The notes beneath the pieces were generated by a model. The model had not been told where the DNA came from and made no database searches. It was given only the letters and a program-made list of their open reading frames with translations. Below are positions 11,105 to 22,444 of a DNA stretch of 64,000 nt, in pieces. Both the position numbers and the translations under genes were made by a program. Each line of letters starts with the position of its first letter. The stretch's first letter is position 1. The stretch is from Tupaia tana (Eukaryota > Chordata > Mammalia > Scandentia > Tupaiidae): NCBI GenBank assembly GCA_026018925.1, contig JAKSZU010000002.1:92452975-92516974 (forward strand), given 5' to 3'.

Positions 11105-12212
11105 TTTACTGACATTATTTTTAAATTTCAGCTATCTTATTTCTAATATCCAAGAACCCCTTCTTGATCTTTGTTCACTATTTCATTTTATGTTTCTTCT
11201 TGTTCATGCATACATTTTATTCTCTTTTCTCTTTCACAACATTACTCAAATGTTTTATTCTATTTGTTTTCATTTTAAAGGTTATTCTACTGCCTGCATT
11301 GTGTCTGTTTTCTTTGAATCCCACCTTTTTTCTATGGTCTGTTTTTGCTGACTGTCAGCAGTGTACCCATGTTGACTGTGAGGAGATGGTAAGCGGGTTG
11401 GCGTTTGTATATATCAGCATAGCTTGTCCTTTGGTGGGTCTCACTGTGGAGTGATAAGGATGCAAGCCAAACTTTTTTTTTTCATGATCTGTATTATTAG
11501 GTGGGGTAGCAAGTCTCCTCAAAATATCAATATTTGGCTCTCTTTTTTTTGTGGAAAGATTCAGGGTTTTTAGAGTTTGATCCTTTAGTCCTCTGCCTGA
11601 GGGTTGACAGTCTGACTTTAGGCTTTTAGAAGCAGAGAAGAGAACAAGGGAGGCGATCTCACCAGTTAGTCTTTGCAGAGTAGAGTTAATTTGTTTGTGA
11701 GTAGTTGGGAGTTAATATAAGAGTTAAAACAATTAGATATTTGGTGAGTGATTTTTGAATTGTGCCAGGTTAGATGAGAATAGGGTGGTAGTCAAGTGAG
11801 GGATTATGCAAATGAATAGGCATGGAATGTGGGGCAGGAGGGGCTACTGATGTGGTTCAACCAGATTGGTAGGTGCTAGCATGTATTTACTCATTTTATC
11901 ACCCCCAACCTCCCTTATTTCAATTCTTCTGCTAGATGGGGAAGTTTGAGAAGTTCATGCTTTGGTTACTTAGGCAGGAAAGTTTGCACATGAAAATTTC
12001 TCTTTTGATTGGCTCTGCAGGCAGCTGAAAAACAGTAGGAGAAGTTCTCTCATCAGCAGAGACCTGTTCTCTTCCCAGTTACGCAATATTTAGGGAACAA
12101 AATATTTATACTTGTTAACAGCCATGCAGTAGAATGAAAATAGACAACTTGCTCCCTAGAACTAAAGTATTCCTTATCCAATTTCTACATGGAGCTGGAG
12201 TTTTCAAGGGAA
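11105..12212. other. Intron 3, no recognised element
   Basis: About 1.1 kb of AT-rich sequence without a nameable repeat. Open frames here are short and show no domain. Confidence 0.5.
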
Positions 12213-12228
12213 CATTTCTGTGTTTTTT

Positions 12229-12507
12229 TTTTTGTTTTGTTTTGTTTGTTTGTTTTTTTGAGAGAGATTTTTGCTATAGCACGTGTATACTCACCGGAGC
12301 GATGGAGAGACAGAGAGACAGAAAGTGAGAAATCACCCCCTAGGGGCATGGCTACACCACAGTTCCTTCTCCTTCATTCTCTTCTCAGGATTTTGAGCAT
12401 GCTTGCACATGCGCCTGGAATGAGTTTTAAGTCACCAGGTCTGGGTATCAAACTGCAGTGAACTACATGGGAGTCCAGTGGTATAACCATTACACCATCT
12501 ACAGGTC
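12229..12507 (-). mobile_element. Family-A SINE
   Basis: Minus-strand copy. Its tail complement has become (gtttt)n/(gttt)n. The duplication catttctgtgtttttt is at 12213-12228 and from 12508. Divergence is moderate. Confidence 0.92.
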
Positions 12508-12649
12508 CATTTCTGTGTTTTTTCTTTAAATGCTGAGGATTTCACTCAAGTTCAGTTATCTGTTAAGGGGTTGTTTCAGAAAGGCTGAACAGTTTTGCCT
12601 TTGAGATTATGTTCATAAGAAACAGATTATACCATCACCTGGATTGTGA

Positions 12650-12862
12650 TGATAACAACAGCTTATATTTTCTTCCTGAGTGCTATAGTTCACATTGCAA
12701 AATATACATTATCTTATTTAATTTTTGTCATCAGCACTTCAAGTAGAGAGGGTTTGGGTAACTTGCCCAAGATGTCAGAGCAGTAAGGAAGCCAGGCTCA
12801 GCCCAAGGGAGCCGGGCTCAGCCCTGAGTCTCTGATGCCTGGTGTTATGCTTGCCTGTTCAT
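12650..12862 (+). repeat. MIR SINE
   Basis: Order of MIR blocks: aacagcttatattt, ttatcttatttaattttt, aacttgcccaagatgtcagagcagtaaggaagccaggctc and gtctctgatgcctggtgttatgc. Highly decayed, as expected for an ancient element. Confidence 0.7.
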
Positions 12863-13209
12863 CATGCCAGTCTTTCTAAGCTACTTGACTCAGCAAGAGG
12901 GTTAAGACTTTAAAATGGACTTTGTTCTCTCTGAACTAAATGCCTAATAATTAAAGCAACCACCTCTGGAGATGCTGATTTTTTGATCAAACTTATTTTG
13001 CATATAATTATTATGCCACTTGAAGTTAGAAGTGTAAGGAATATGTTTTTGCTGAATCAGATACATATATTAATATGTATAGCCTCTCATTACAGAGGTA
13101 GAATGGGCGGTAGGAAGAACCCTGGGCTTTGGCTGGAGTCTTATGTCAGTGGCAGCACTAACTATATGACTGAGTAATTTTCTCAACCTCTCTGAACCTC
13201 CATTTCCAC

Positions 13210-13700
13210 AAACAGATGAATGAATTGAAAAAATGTGGCACATGTACTCCATGGAATACTATTCAGTTATAAAAAACAATAAGACCCCGGCATCTGATAG
13301 AAAGCAGATGAATATGGAAGATTTATTGTTGAGTGAAGCAAGTCAGGCTATGAAAGACATTGTATGTCTCCACTTAACATACACCGACTGTCTGCACTGT
13401 ATGGTAGAAACGGAAAGATTGGAGGACATAAAAGTATTGAAAATAGTTATGGACGCTGGAGATAGTTTGGAAGAAGAGTGGGAGGGGCAAGAGTGTAGGG
13501 AAGGTAATCAGGGAGAAAAACAGAGAAGTAAGACATTTGTGGGACACAGAAATGGTTTATTACCTGTTGATGATGACATGTGTAGTATTCTCAACTGAAC
13601 TGATCTGAGGTGTATTTCATGTTGAGTAAATTCTCTATACAAATTAAATGACGTACAGCAATTGAATGTTTAAAAAATAGTAAATAAATAAATAAATAGA
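13210..13700 (+). mobile_element. LINE-1 3' end, 5'-truncated
   Basis: Contains the conserved end of ORF2 (gtggcacatgtactccatgg, gaatactattcagttataaa, gaatatggaagatttattg), then the 3' UTR and a taaataaataaataa tail. The same order recurs at the ends of the two larger LINE-1 copies at about 29340 and 45330. Only about 500 bp were inserted. Confidence 0.85.
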
Positions 13701-13744
13701 GGTAAGAATCACTTGTCCAGGTTTAAATAAGGATTATTTGGAGT

Positions 13745-13870
13745 GATAACAATTTTCACAATAGTAACAATAATGGCTATGATAATAATAGCTAAGTAAA
13801 TACTAAGCACTCACAAATGCCAGCTCTGATCCAATCATATCTCATGTGTTAACTAATTTAATCTTTTTAA
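13745..13870 (+). repeat. MIR-like fragment
   Basis: The block taataatagctaagtaaatactaagcactcac followed by tctcatgtgttaactaatttaat matches the 5' half of MIR. The 3' half is replaced by the LINE-1 that begins next to it. Confidence 0.55.
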
Positions 13871-14191
13871 AATCTTTCATAGCTTTAAACATTTTTTGAT
13901 AGACTTTATTTTGCAGAACAGTTTTAGATTCACAGTGAAATTGACCAAAAGCTACAGAGATTTTCATTTACCCCCCTGCCCACTTCTCCCATCATCAACA
14001 TCCCCAACCAGAGTGGTACATTTGTCATAATTGATGAACCTACATTTATACGTCATCACCCAAAGTCCATAGTTACATTAGGGTTCACTCTTGATGTTAT
14101 ACACTTTGTGGGTTTGGGCAAATTTATGATGGCATGTATCCACCATTGCAGGATCTGATGGACAGTTTGGCTGGATTAAAAATCCTCAGTG

Positions 14192-14444
14192 TTGGGACCA
14201 CCAGATAATATAATGGCTACATCACTGGACTCCCACATAGTTGACTACGGTTCGAATCCCGGACCCAGTGGCTTAAAACTCATGCTGGGCACATGTGCAT
14301 GTGGGCCCCAAATCCCAAGAGCAAAATGGAGATGAGAGTGTGGCATGGCCATCCTCCTGGGAGGTGATTTCTTGCTTTCTGTCTTAGTCTCTCTCTGTCT
14401 CTCTGGCAAGCACATGAACCCTATAGCAAAAATCTCTCAAAAAA
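14192..14444 (+). mobile_element. Family-A SINE inside old LINE-1
   Basis: Starts ttgggaccaccag, box B ggttcgaatcccgg, tail of A. Perfect 14-bp duplication aaaaatcctcagtg at 14178-14191 and 14445-14458, so the host LINE-1 is older than this copy. Confidence 0.95.
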
Positions 14445-15491
14445 AAAAATCCTCAGTGGTCCACATGTTTATCCTTTTTCTCCTCTCTTATCCTTGACAA
14501 CCACTGATCTTTTTACTATATCCATAGTTTTGCCTTTTTCAGGTGTAAGTAGTTGGAATCATACAGTATGTAGCCTTTGTAGACATGACTTCTTTCACTT
14601 AGTAGTATAAATTTAAATATGCTTTGTCTTCTCATGGCTTGATAGCTAATATTTTTTAACACTGAGTAATATTTCATTATTTGGATATCCCACAGTTTAT
14701 TTATCCATCCATCTAATGAAGGACATCTTAGTTGCTTCCAAGTGTTGGCAATTATAAATCAAGGTGCTATAAACTTCCCTTTGCAGGTTTTGGTGAGAAC
14801 ATAAAATTTCAGGTCCTTTGGCTAAATACCAAGGAATGGCATTGCTGTATTGTATGGTAAGAATGTTTCATTTTATAAGAAACTAACAGTCTTCTAAAGT
14901 GGTTATACTATTTTGCATTGCCACCAGCAATGAGAGTTCCTGTTGCTCTATATCCTTGTCAGTATTTAGTGTTCCCAGTGTTCTAGATTTTATACTACCA
15001 TTCTAATAGGTGTATAGTGTTATCACATTAATTTGTATTTCTCTGATGCTGTATGATTTGGAGCATCTTTTCATATATTTATTTGGCATCTGTTTATCTT
15101 TTTGGTAAGCAGTCTATTAAGTTCTCTAGACAATTTTTAAATCAGGTTGTTTGTTTTCTTATTGTTGAGTTTTGAACATTCTTTGTATATTTTGGATAGC
15201 AGTTCTTTATCAGATATGTCCTTTGCAAATATTTTCTCCCAGTCTGTAGCTTCTCTTTTTTCTTTTCCTCTGTCTTTTGCAGAGAAGAGAGTTTTATTTT
15301 AATGAAATACAGCTTGTCAATTCTTTCATGGACTGTGCCTTTCATGTTATATCTAAAACTCATGGCCAAACACAAGCCCATCTTGGTTTTCTCCTATGTT
15401 ACCTTTTAGAGGTTATAGTTTTGCATTATACATTTAGGTCTATGTGATCCATTTGAATTAATTTTGTGAAGATTATAAGGTCTGTGTCTAG

Positions 15492-15755
15492 ATTTATTTT
15501 TTGAATGTTATTTATTGCATGAGCAAGAGAGACAGAAAGAGTGAAAAAGAGACAGAGACAAAGAGATATGGCACCCCTGACAGGGTCTCAATGCCACAAA
15601 CTACCCCCAGACTCAGCCAGCTGGGATCATGGGCACATGCATGCCTGGTATACTTAGGGAGGTCTGCATACTTGAACTGGCAACCTTTCCATGTGGGTCT
15701 ACCTTGCAAGAGAATCACATTTTGCTGCTGAACCACTGTCTGGCTCTCTGGATTT
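15492..15755 (-). mobile_element. Family-B SINE inside old LINE-1
   Basis: On the minus strand the order is head, box-B-like segment, then gcccatgatcccagctggct and gagtctgggggtag (7SL-like), a GA/CT block and the tail. LINE-1 sequence resumes at ggatttaattcttttcat, placing this insertion after the LINE-1. Confidence 0.75.
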
Positions 15756-17189
15756 AATTCTTTTCATATGTGGATGTCCAGTTATTCCAGCACCATTTGT
15801 TGGAAAGACGATCTCTATTCTGTTGTATTGCCTTTATATGAGTCTGCCTGTTTTTCACCAATACCACGCTGTCTTGATTACTGTAGCTTTATAGTATGTC
15901 TTGAAGTAAGGTAATATCAGTACTCTAGCCTGTCTTTCTCCTTGGATTTTGTGTTGGTTATTCAGAATCTGTTGCCTCTATATATAAAATTTAGGGTCAG
16001 TTTGTCAGTGTCCTTAAAATAATTTTCTGAGATTTTAATTTCATTGGGATTGCATTGAAACTATAGATCAAGTTGGGAAAATTAACATCTTGACAATATT
16101 GGTTCTTCCTGTTCATGAACATGAAATATCTATTTATTTCTATTGAGGTGTCCTCAAGCTTAAAGATTTTTTCCTCAACTTTGCCTAGTCTACTAAGAAG
16201 TCCATACGTGGCATTCTTAATTTCTATTACAGTGTGTTTAATCGCTGACATTTTGGGGAGAGGGTTCTGTCTTACAATTTCCATCTCTCTCCTTATATTG
16301 CCCATCTGTTTTTGCATGTCTACTTTATTCATTAGAACCCTCAATATATGAAACACAGTTGTTTTAAACTCAGTTATAATTCCAACATTCCTGCTATGTC
16401 TGAGTCTGGTTGGGATGCTTGCCACCCCCTCAACGGTGTTGTTTCCCTTTTTACTCTCTCTTGTTATTTTTCTTGAAATATGGACATGATGAACTAAGTA
16501 GAAGAAACTGCTGTAAATAGACATTTCATAAGGTGTGGGGAAAGGGTAGTATCTTTAATGCTATAATTAGGTCAGGCTTTTAGTGAGCCTGAGTTCCTGG
16601 ACTGTGAACTTAGGTGCCTCGCAAAATCCCCACCCTTTTAGGTAGGGCAGATAGCTACATTGTGCTGGGGTTGGGGAATCTCCCTCCCTCCAGGTTAGTC
16701 AGGCTATGGTAAAGTTCCAGCTAGTTAGGCTCTTGCTAAATAGTTACTCCTGAGGGCAGACCTGGTTAAGAAGAACAGAATGGTTTGGTGTATTCTGAAT
16801 GGTTCCTTTTTTCTCCTCCCCCATCAGAAGCACAAGGATATTTTCCCCCCAGTATTCACTGTGAGGACTTGGTAGAGTTTCCAGGAGTCAAATTCACCAA
16901 GTGTTGGACATCCTATCACTGAGTTCTTCTGGAGTTTTAATCTCTCAGAATTGTCCATGCCAAGTCTCCAGAAATTCATCAATTATAGTCATAGTTTCCC
17001 TACTGGGCCCTGGTTCCCACACAGGTTGCTGCTTGTGGTTTCTGTTCCAATTAGGTATAACACTGTATTTGCCCATCTATCTCTCTCAATTTGGGAGCAA
17101 CAGTTATCCCTGTGACTCTACTATTTTTAAGGAACTAAGAATTGCTTATTCAGTTTTATAGCTTTTAACTTGTTAGGGTGGCATGGCAA

Positions 17190-17400
17190 TTTCTAAGCTT
17201 CTCACATGCTAGACTCAAAATTGGCAGTCTCATTTTTATCTTAACAGTAAATCTATGAAGTGGACACTATGAATGTCAAATATGAAATTTAAAGCACAGA
17301 ATGGTTTAGTAATTTGCTTGGGGTCACACAGTTAATAAGTGGAGAAGTCATGTGTGTTAAAAGACATAACATAAAGCTTGGCACATAGTAGGTCCTAGTT
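17190..17400 (+). repeat. MIR SINE
   Basis: Blocks tctcatttttatcttaacag, ctatgaagtggacacta, then gtaatttgcttggggtcaca and cagttaataagtgg follow MIR order. Diverged. Confidence 0.7.
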
Positions 17401-17555
17401 CAATCTGATTCTAAGATAATACTTCCCCATTATACATTAAATATGCAAAAATGTCCCAATTCACCAGTGATAATACTCTTGAATTAATAAATTTGAAGAG
17501 TAGACTTTATGTAATCTCCTAATTTCCCACTAGTGATAATGTTTTTTTTTCTTCT

Positions 17556-17821
17556 TCTTCTTCTTTTTTTGGAGAGGTTTTCACTATAGGGTGCGTGCTC
17601 TCGCCAGAAAGACAGAGAGAGACAGAGAGATAAAAAGCAAGAAATCACCTCCCAGGGGGGATGGCCACGCCACAATCTCTTCTCCTCCATTTTCCTCTTG
17701 TGATCTTGGGCACGCACGCACACACACCTGGCATGAGTTTAAGCCGCCGGGTCTGGGATTTGAACCGCGGTCGACTACATGGGAGTCCAGTGACATAGCC
17801 ATTACGCTAACTGCTGGTCCC
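17556..17821 (-). mobile_element. Family-A SINE, ggtccc subfamily
   Basis: Minus-strand copy beginning after a (ctt)n run and ending aactgctggtcccc. Flanks ctagtgataatgttttt and ccagtgataatattttt form the duplication. Several CpGs kept (gccgccgggtc, ccgcggtcgac). Confidence 0.93.
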
Positions 17822-17954
17822 CCAGTGATAATATTTTTAATGTGTTACCTTCTGTCATATCCTTTGGGTCAGTGGTTTCATCATATGTGGGTCACTAGCT
17901 AATAAAAAAAGGACTTGTGCTTCCCCATTTTGATTTGTATTTCAATTGTGGATT

Positions 17955-18372
17955 AAAAAAGAAAAATTCTATAGAGTGTGCATGCTCACCAGAGAGAGAC
18001 AGAAAGAGAGAGAAGGAAAGTGAGAAAGCACCCACAAGGGTATTATAAGAGAGATTATTGTTGCTATAGGGCATGTGTGCTCACCAGAGAAACAGAGAGA
18101 AGGAAAGCAAGAAATCATCTGCAGGGGGATGGCCATACCTCAATCCCTTCTCCATTCTCCTCTTGGGAGTTTGGACATGCACGCACCTGGCATGAGTTTT
18201 AATCTACCAGGTCTGAAACTCGAACCGTGGTAGACCTCATGGAAGTCCAGTGATTATGCAATCTGCTGCTCCCCTGTCATGTCTTATAAGCTGCTAGGTC
18301 TGGGACCTGAACTGCATAGTCAGCTGTGTGGGATCCAGCCACTTTAACCATCATGTCAGTGCTGGTCTCTCC
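17955..18372 (-). mobile_element. Old family-A SINE split by a younger one
   Basis: The outer copy starts ttctatagagtgtgcatgctcacc, runs through its GA block to cccacaagggta, and resumes at about 18283 with gctaggtctgggacctgaac up to ttaaccatcatgtcagtgctgg. The middle is filled by the next entry. Confidence 0.8.
18050..18275 (-). mobile_element. Family-A SINE nested in an older SINE
   Basis: Complete minus-strand copy from gagattattgttgctataggg to atctgctgctcccc. The short duplication ttataag flanks it (18043-18049 and about 18281), and the host SINE continues on both sides. Confidence 0.8.
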
Positions 18373-18382
18373 CTCTCTCTTT

Positions 18383-18597
18383 TTAAATATTTATTTCTTC
18401 CATGAAAGAGACAGTTAGAGGCAGGCATCCCCAATAGGATAAGGTCTTCACACCATGATCTACTCCCAGCCTCAGCTGCCCCAGATTATAGGCACACGTT
18501 TGCATGCCTTCTGTGCTTAGGGAGGTTCTGAGGCATGAACCCAGGACCCCTTCTATGTGGGTCCAGGTACATTTCCACTGTAATGCCACCTGTCCCC
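18383..18597 (-). mobile_element. Family-B SINE, good copy
   Basis: Minus-strand reading: ggggacaggtggcattacag (box-A-like) and ggacccacatagaaggggtc, then ctgggttcatgcctcag (box-B-like), gtgtgcctataatctggggc, agctgaggctgggagtagat and an aaataaatatttaaa tail. The middle part parallels the 7SL Alu domain (gtgcctgtagtcccagct...ggctgaggctgg). Confidence 0.8.
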
Positions 18598-18599
18598 AA

Positions 18600-20279
18600 A
18601 ATGTGAACTTTTAATATGTAAATCTTTCTTGACCTGGACCCTTCAAAGTATAACAATATAATTATAGTTACCACACTAATGTATTAGTGATTGATTAGTA
18701 AGAATGCCATTTCTGATGAAGAGTACTTTCATTTGGGCTATTACTTGGATTTGAATGACCAGTAGTAATAGCTTAGTGGACATGGTAAGAATCAGAAGTG
18801 GGGCTTGTAGGCCTGCTAGCCAGAGTAGGGAGGGACTTTTTTCCCCCCTTTTCTCACTCTTCCTTTTCATGCTTTCAGTTTGAGAATCACATAGGAGCAC
18901 CTCTGTTGTACTGAAATGACAAGTGAAATGTATTTAATGTGGGCTGGAGGGTATCTGTCTTACCACCTGTTAGGGCAGTATTCAGTTCAACCAGCGAGCT
19001 TTAAAATAAGAAAAAAAAAAAATCTCTTTTTGTAATTGGAGGTGTCCATGCCATTGCTTTCTGATAAACAGCAAGTTATTCTGTCTGTGCATGTATTTCA
19101 TGTTTCGATTTAGAGGTTGCAATACAACCTATCATTTTAACAATCAAGATCTCTAAATTGACATGTGTCAGGGATTTATCCACATGAGGAAGTCTGAAAT
19201 TAGGTGGCAAAAAGCATTTCTGGGTCCCAGTAATCTGGTGGGTAATGTAAGCGTCATGGCTATACAATGGTGAAGGAAATGATGTCTGGTCCCTGTTTGT
19301 AAGTGGAAGCCAAGCTATTTTCTGAAAGGCAGGCATGCTCTGTTGATTTCCCTGAAGAGGCAGGAGAAAGGTGGAATCTCCTTTAGCCATGGTATAATGG
19401 TGACTGTCACTTTTCTTATGGGTGGTGGTGGCCATTGTCATCTCCTGTTCACATCTGCCCTCAATCCAGCAGCAGTTTTACCTGTACAATTACTGTTCTG
19501 TTTATGCATACACGATGTACTCACAGTCCTTCTTCATTAAGCTGATTCTAGTGGGGAGGAAATGTAAACTGGATGTTTATAACACAGAAAACTGAGTGGG
19601 TGCCGGGAGGAGACACAGCTTGGCATGTTGCTACATTCCCTTTATTCATTTGCTCAATAGTTCTTTTTGAACATCTGTGAGTGTGGAACTAATCTAGGGA
19701 CTGAGTCATAGCAGTGAAATTCTCTGTCCATTTTAAAAACAATTTCTTGGAAGGCCATAGTTAATCGTGGCCTTTTAAGTGGTGAGGATTTAACTGATGA
19801 GAATTGAAGTGCTCAAAGCATATTAAAATAGAAATAAAAGAACAAAAATGCCAAGCTGTCCACTTATTCAATTGTTCTCTAAGTTAGGAACCAAAGTGCT
19901 TGACAGAATGTTTAAGAGGCTCTGTGCTTGCTGGATAAAGCAGAGGAAGAAACCATGTTATTCAGTTTAGTCAGCCTGAGTGTCCTCAGGTAGAAGAACC
20001 CCTTTGTTATGTCAGACCCTTTTCATCTGGCCTCTCCTGGGATCTCCCCAGAAAAGACTTTAGTCTTGGCCTGGCATGAGGAATAGAGCTTAAATGTGTG
20101 GTTAATAAATTGAAAAGACCCCTTTCTAAAGCTGTCACTTTCAGAACAATGTTTCTGAATAGAAGGAGAATTGGAAGCTTCCAAAGAAAGACCAGAATCA
20201 GATGAAAACTACTTTCTAGTGGTTGTAGCCATTGACTACAAAAGCCTTATAAAATTTTAGTGTAATTGGACAGATAAGT
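18600..20279. other. Intron 3, no recognised element
   Basis: 1.7 kb of unique-looking DNA with an A-run near 19009. The 121-codon minus-strand open frame at 19076-19441 has no domain and is probably chance. Confidence 0.5.
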
Positions 20280-20287
20280 ATTAAAGT

Positions 20288-20755
20288 AGTGGTCCCCAAT
20301 CTATTGGGTACCTGGGTCTGGTTTCATGGAAGACAATTTTCCACAGACCAGGGGTAGGGACATGGTTTTGACTAAAGTGTATTACATTTATTGCGAACTT
20401 TATTTATGTTATTACTATATTGTAATATATAATGAAATAATTATACACCTCAGTATAATGTATTATTTGTAGCTACTCCCCAGTGCTAGCATTGTGGTCT
20501 CAGCTCCACCTTAGATCATCACGCATTAAATTCTCATAAGGAATGTGTGACCTAAATCCCTTGATTGCTCAGTTTACAATAGGGTTCATGCTCCTGTGAG
20601 AATTTGATGCCACCCCTGATCTGACAGGAGGTGGAGCTCAGGTGATAAGGTGAGCAATGGGGAGTGTTTGTAAATACAGATGAAACTTCGCTCACTCGCC
20701 CACTGCTCACCGGTTGCTAACAGGCCATGGACTTGTACCAGGTTGAGGATCCTGA
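20288..20755. mobile_element. Non-autonomous hAT-Charlie-type DNA transposon
   Basis: Ends are near-inverted: ggtccccaat at the left and the complement of gttgaggatcctg at the right. Internal motifs ggtttcatggaagacaattttccaca, gtggagctcaggtgataagg and caccggttgctaacagg fit the MER30-like group as I remember it. The 8-bp duplications attaaagt (20280-20287) and attaaagg (20756-20763) are the size hAT transposases make. No transposase is encoded. Confidence 0.75.
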
Positions 20756-20850
20756 ATTAAAGGATTGGGTTTTTTTAGATAGAGACATGTAGCTTCACCT
20801 GGTAGCTAAAAGGATATTGGTCTCAGTGTGCCTATTGCTCACACACTTTT

Positions 20851-21111
20851 TTTTTTTTTTTTTGAGAGGTTTTTGCTATAGGGTGCATGTACTTGCCAGA
20901 AAGACAGAGAGACAGAAAGTGAGAAATTACCCTCCAGGGGGGATGACCACACCACGATCCCTTTTCCTCCATTCTCCTCTTGGGTTGGGATCTTGGTCAT
21001 GTGTGCACATGAGCCCAGTGTGAGTTTAAGCCACCAGGCCCAGGACTAGAAACGCGGTTGACTACTCTATGGGAGTCCAGCAACACAGTCATTACTTCAT
21101 TTGCTGGTCCC
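20851..21111 (-). mobile_element. Family-A SINE
   Basis: Minus-strand copy from a T-run to tttgctggtccc. Flanks ctcacacactttt and ctcacatactttt are the duplication with one change. Confidence 0.92.
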
Positions 21112-21320
21112 AACTCACATACTTTTATTAGGCCTTTGTGCCTCAGACCTATTCTGTGCCAGATTGAAAACCAGTATGTGCAGGTGTTGGCATTTGGACC
21201 CATCTCTGAGTCCAAATCCTACGGTCTATCTCCTTGCCACTGCCTTTCTCTGAATTCTTGCTAGGTAAGCAAGAGCTCCACTTTAGATTATTAATAAAGC
21301 TGATTAAGATTGTCTTCACT

Positions 21321-21547
21321 GGCCAGCTGCTGTGGCACAGTGGTAGTACAAAGTTTTGTTATGCTGATACCCTAGGGGAAGTTCCCTGATTTTTATCACA
21401 AGATTTCCCTGTACTTGCTGGGTACACATGCCCATCATCCTGGCTGGCTGAGGCTGGAGGTGGATTGCTGCATGAGGACCCTGTTTGGGATGCTGTCTTT
21501 TTCTTCCTTTCTCAAATGGAAAAGAATAGATAAACTTAAAAATATAT
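21321..21547 (+). mobile_element. Family-B SINE, sense copy
   Basis: Starts ggccagctgctgtggcacagtggtag (box-A-like) and has acatgcccatcatcctggctggctgaggctggagg as its 7SL-like body and an A-rich tail. Duplication attgtcttcact / attgtgttcatt at 21309-21320 and 21548-21559. Confidence 0.75.
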
Positions 21548-21631
21548 ATTGTGTTCATTGAGGAAAATCAACCCAGAGGTGTTAGGTAAGCTTGCCAAAG
21601 ATACACAATCATGAAACAAAAATTTGGTTGT

Positions 21632-21913
21632 TTTTTTTTTTTTTGGAGAGATTTTCGCTATAGGGCGCGTGCGCTCACCAGACAGACAGAGAGAGACATA
21701 GAGACAGAAAACGAGAAATCTCCCTCCAGGGGGGATGGTCACGCCGCAATACCTTCTCCTCCATTCTCCTCTCGGGATCTTGGGCACACACGCACACGTG
21801 CCCGGCGTGAGTTTTAAGCCACCGGGTCCAGGACGCGAACTGCGGTCGACTACGTGAGAGTCCAGCGCGGTTCGCGTCCTGCGACATAGCCATTACGCTA
21901 ACTGCTGGTTCCC
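21632..21913 (-). mobile_element. Young family-A SINE, ggaacc subfamily, with inverted box-B insertion
   Basis: CpG-rich minus-strand copy ending aactgctggttcccc. Flanks aacaaaaatttgg and aacaaaaatttgt form the duplication. Between gtccagcg and cgacatagcc it holds an extra cggttcgcgtcctg, the element's own box B in opposite orientation (about 21868-21881). Confidence 0.93.
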
Positions 21914-21919
21914 CAACAA

Positions 21920-22444
21920 AAATTTGTTTTTCTCCTTTAGTCTTTATTCAGTATTCCTTGCAAAGTTAGAGAACCATCCACAAGACTTCCTTCACTTTTG
22001 ACACCAAGTGCAAGTTTGGGGGTCCCCAAGCCCACCTTCAGATTTGATAATTTGCTAGAACTCATCAAACTCACTGAAGTCTCTCAAACTCAGGACGCCA
22101 GTATACTACAGTGAAAGACTACAGATCAGAAGCCAATCAAGGGAAGAGATACACAGGGCACAGTCCAGGAAGCTTACAGATGTGGAGCTTGCAGCTGTCT
22201 CCTCACAGTGGAAATGAGGTGTTAATGCTCTCAGCAGTGAAATGTGACAGTATGACGGAACACTGCCAACCAGGGACCTGCATCTGATCCTGGGGATCTA
22301 GAGGTTTTGGAGGCTTGATCACAGACAAAGCTGACTGTCCATGTGGCTGACTTCAGCCTGCAGCTGATGCTGCATGACCCAAAGCCCCCATCCTAAATCA
22401 CCTCATTAGACCGTATGGCATGGCCCAAAGCTCCCAGGAAAACA
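21920..22444 (-). repeat. Ancient LTR-like repeat, family unassigned
   Basis: Strings such as gacaccaagtgcaagtttggggg, ttgataatttgctagaactc, gccaatcaagggaagag, gggcacagtccagg, gccaaccagggacctgcatc and gcccaaagctcccagg follow the order of a widespread old mammalian LTR-type repeat that I recognise but cannot name with confidence. No reading frame of interest. The LINE-1 at 22445 truncates or abuts it. Confidence 0.45.

Larger units (their letters stand above)
13871..16850 (-). mobile_element. Old LINE-1 (L1M-type), antisense, internally rearranged
   Basis: Read on the minus strand: 16850-16480 is 5' sequence; 16480-16110 is an ORF1 N-terminal and coiled-coil region (IEIKNATYGLLSRLGKVEEK); 16110-15760 is then suddenly the end of ORF2 (NFPNLIYSFNAIPMKL); and 15480-13871 is the rest of ORF2 and the 3' UTR. 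ORF1 is therefore joined to the ORF2 end with the endonuclease and reverse-transcriptase parts missing, either by deletion or by two adjacent insertions. Many stops. It is interrupted by a family-A SINE (14192) and a family-B SINE (15492). Confidence 0.75.
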
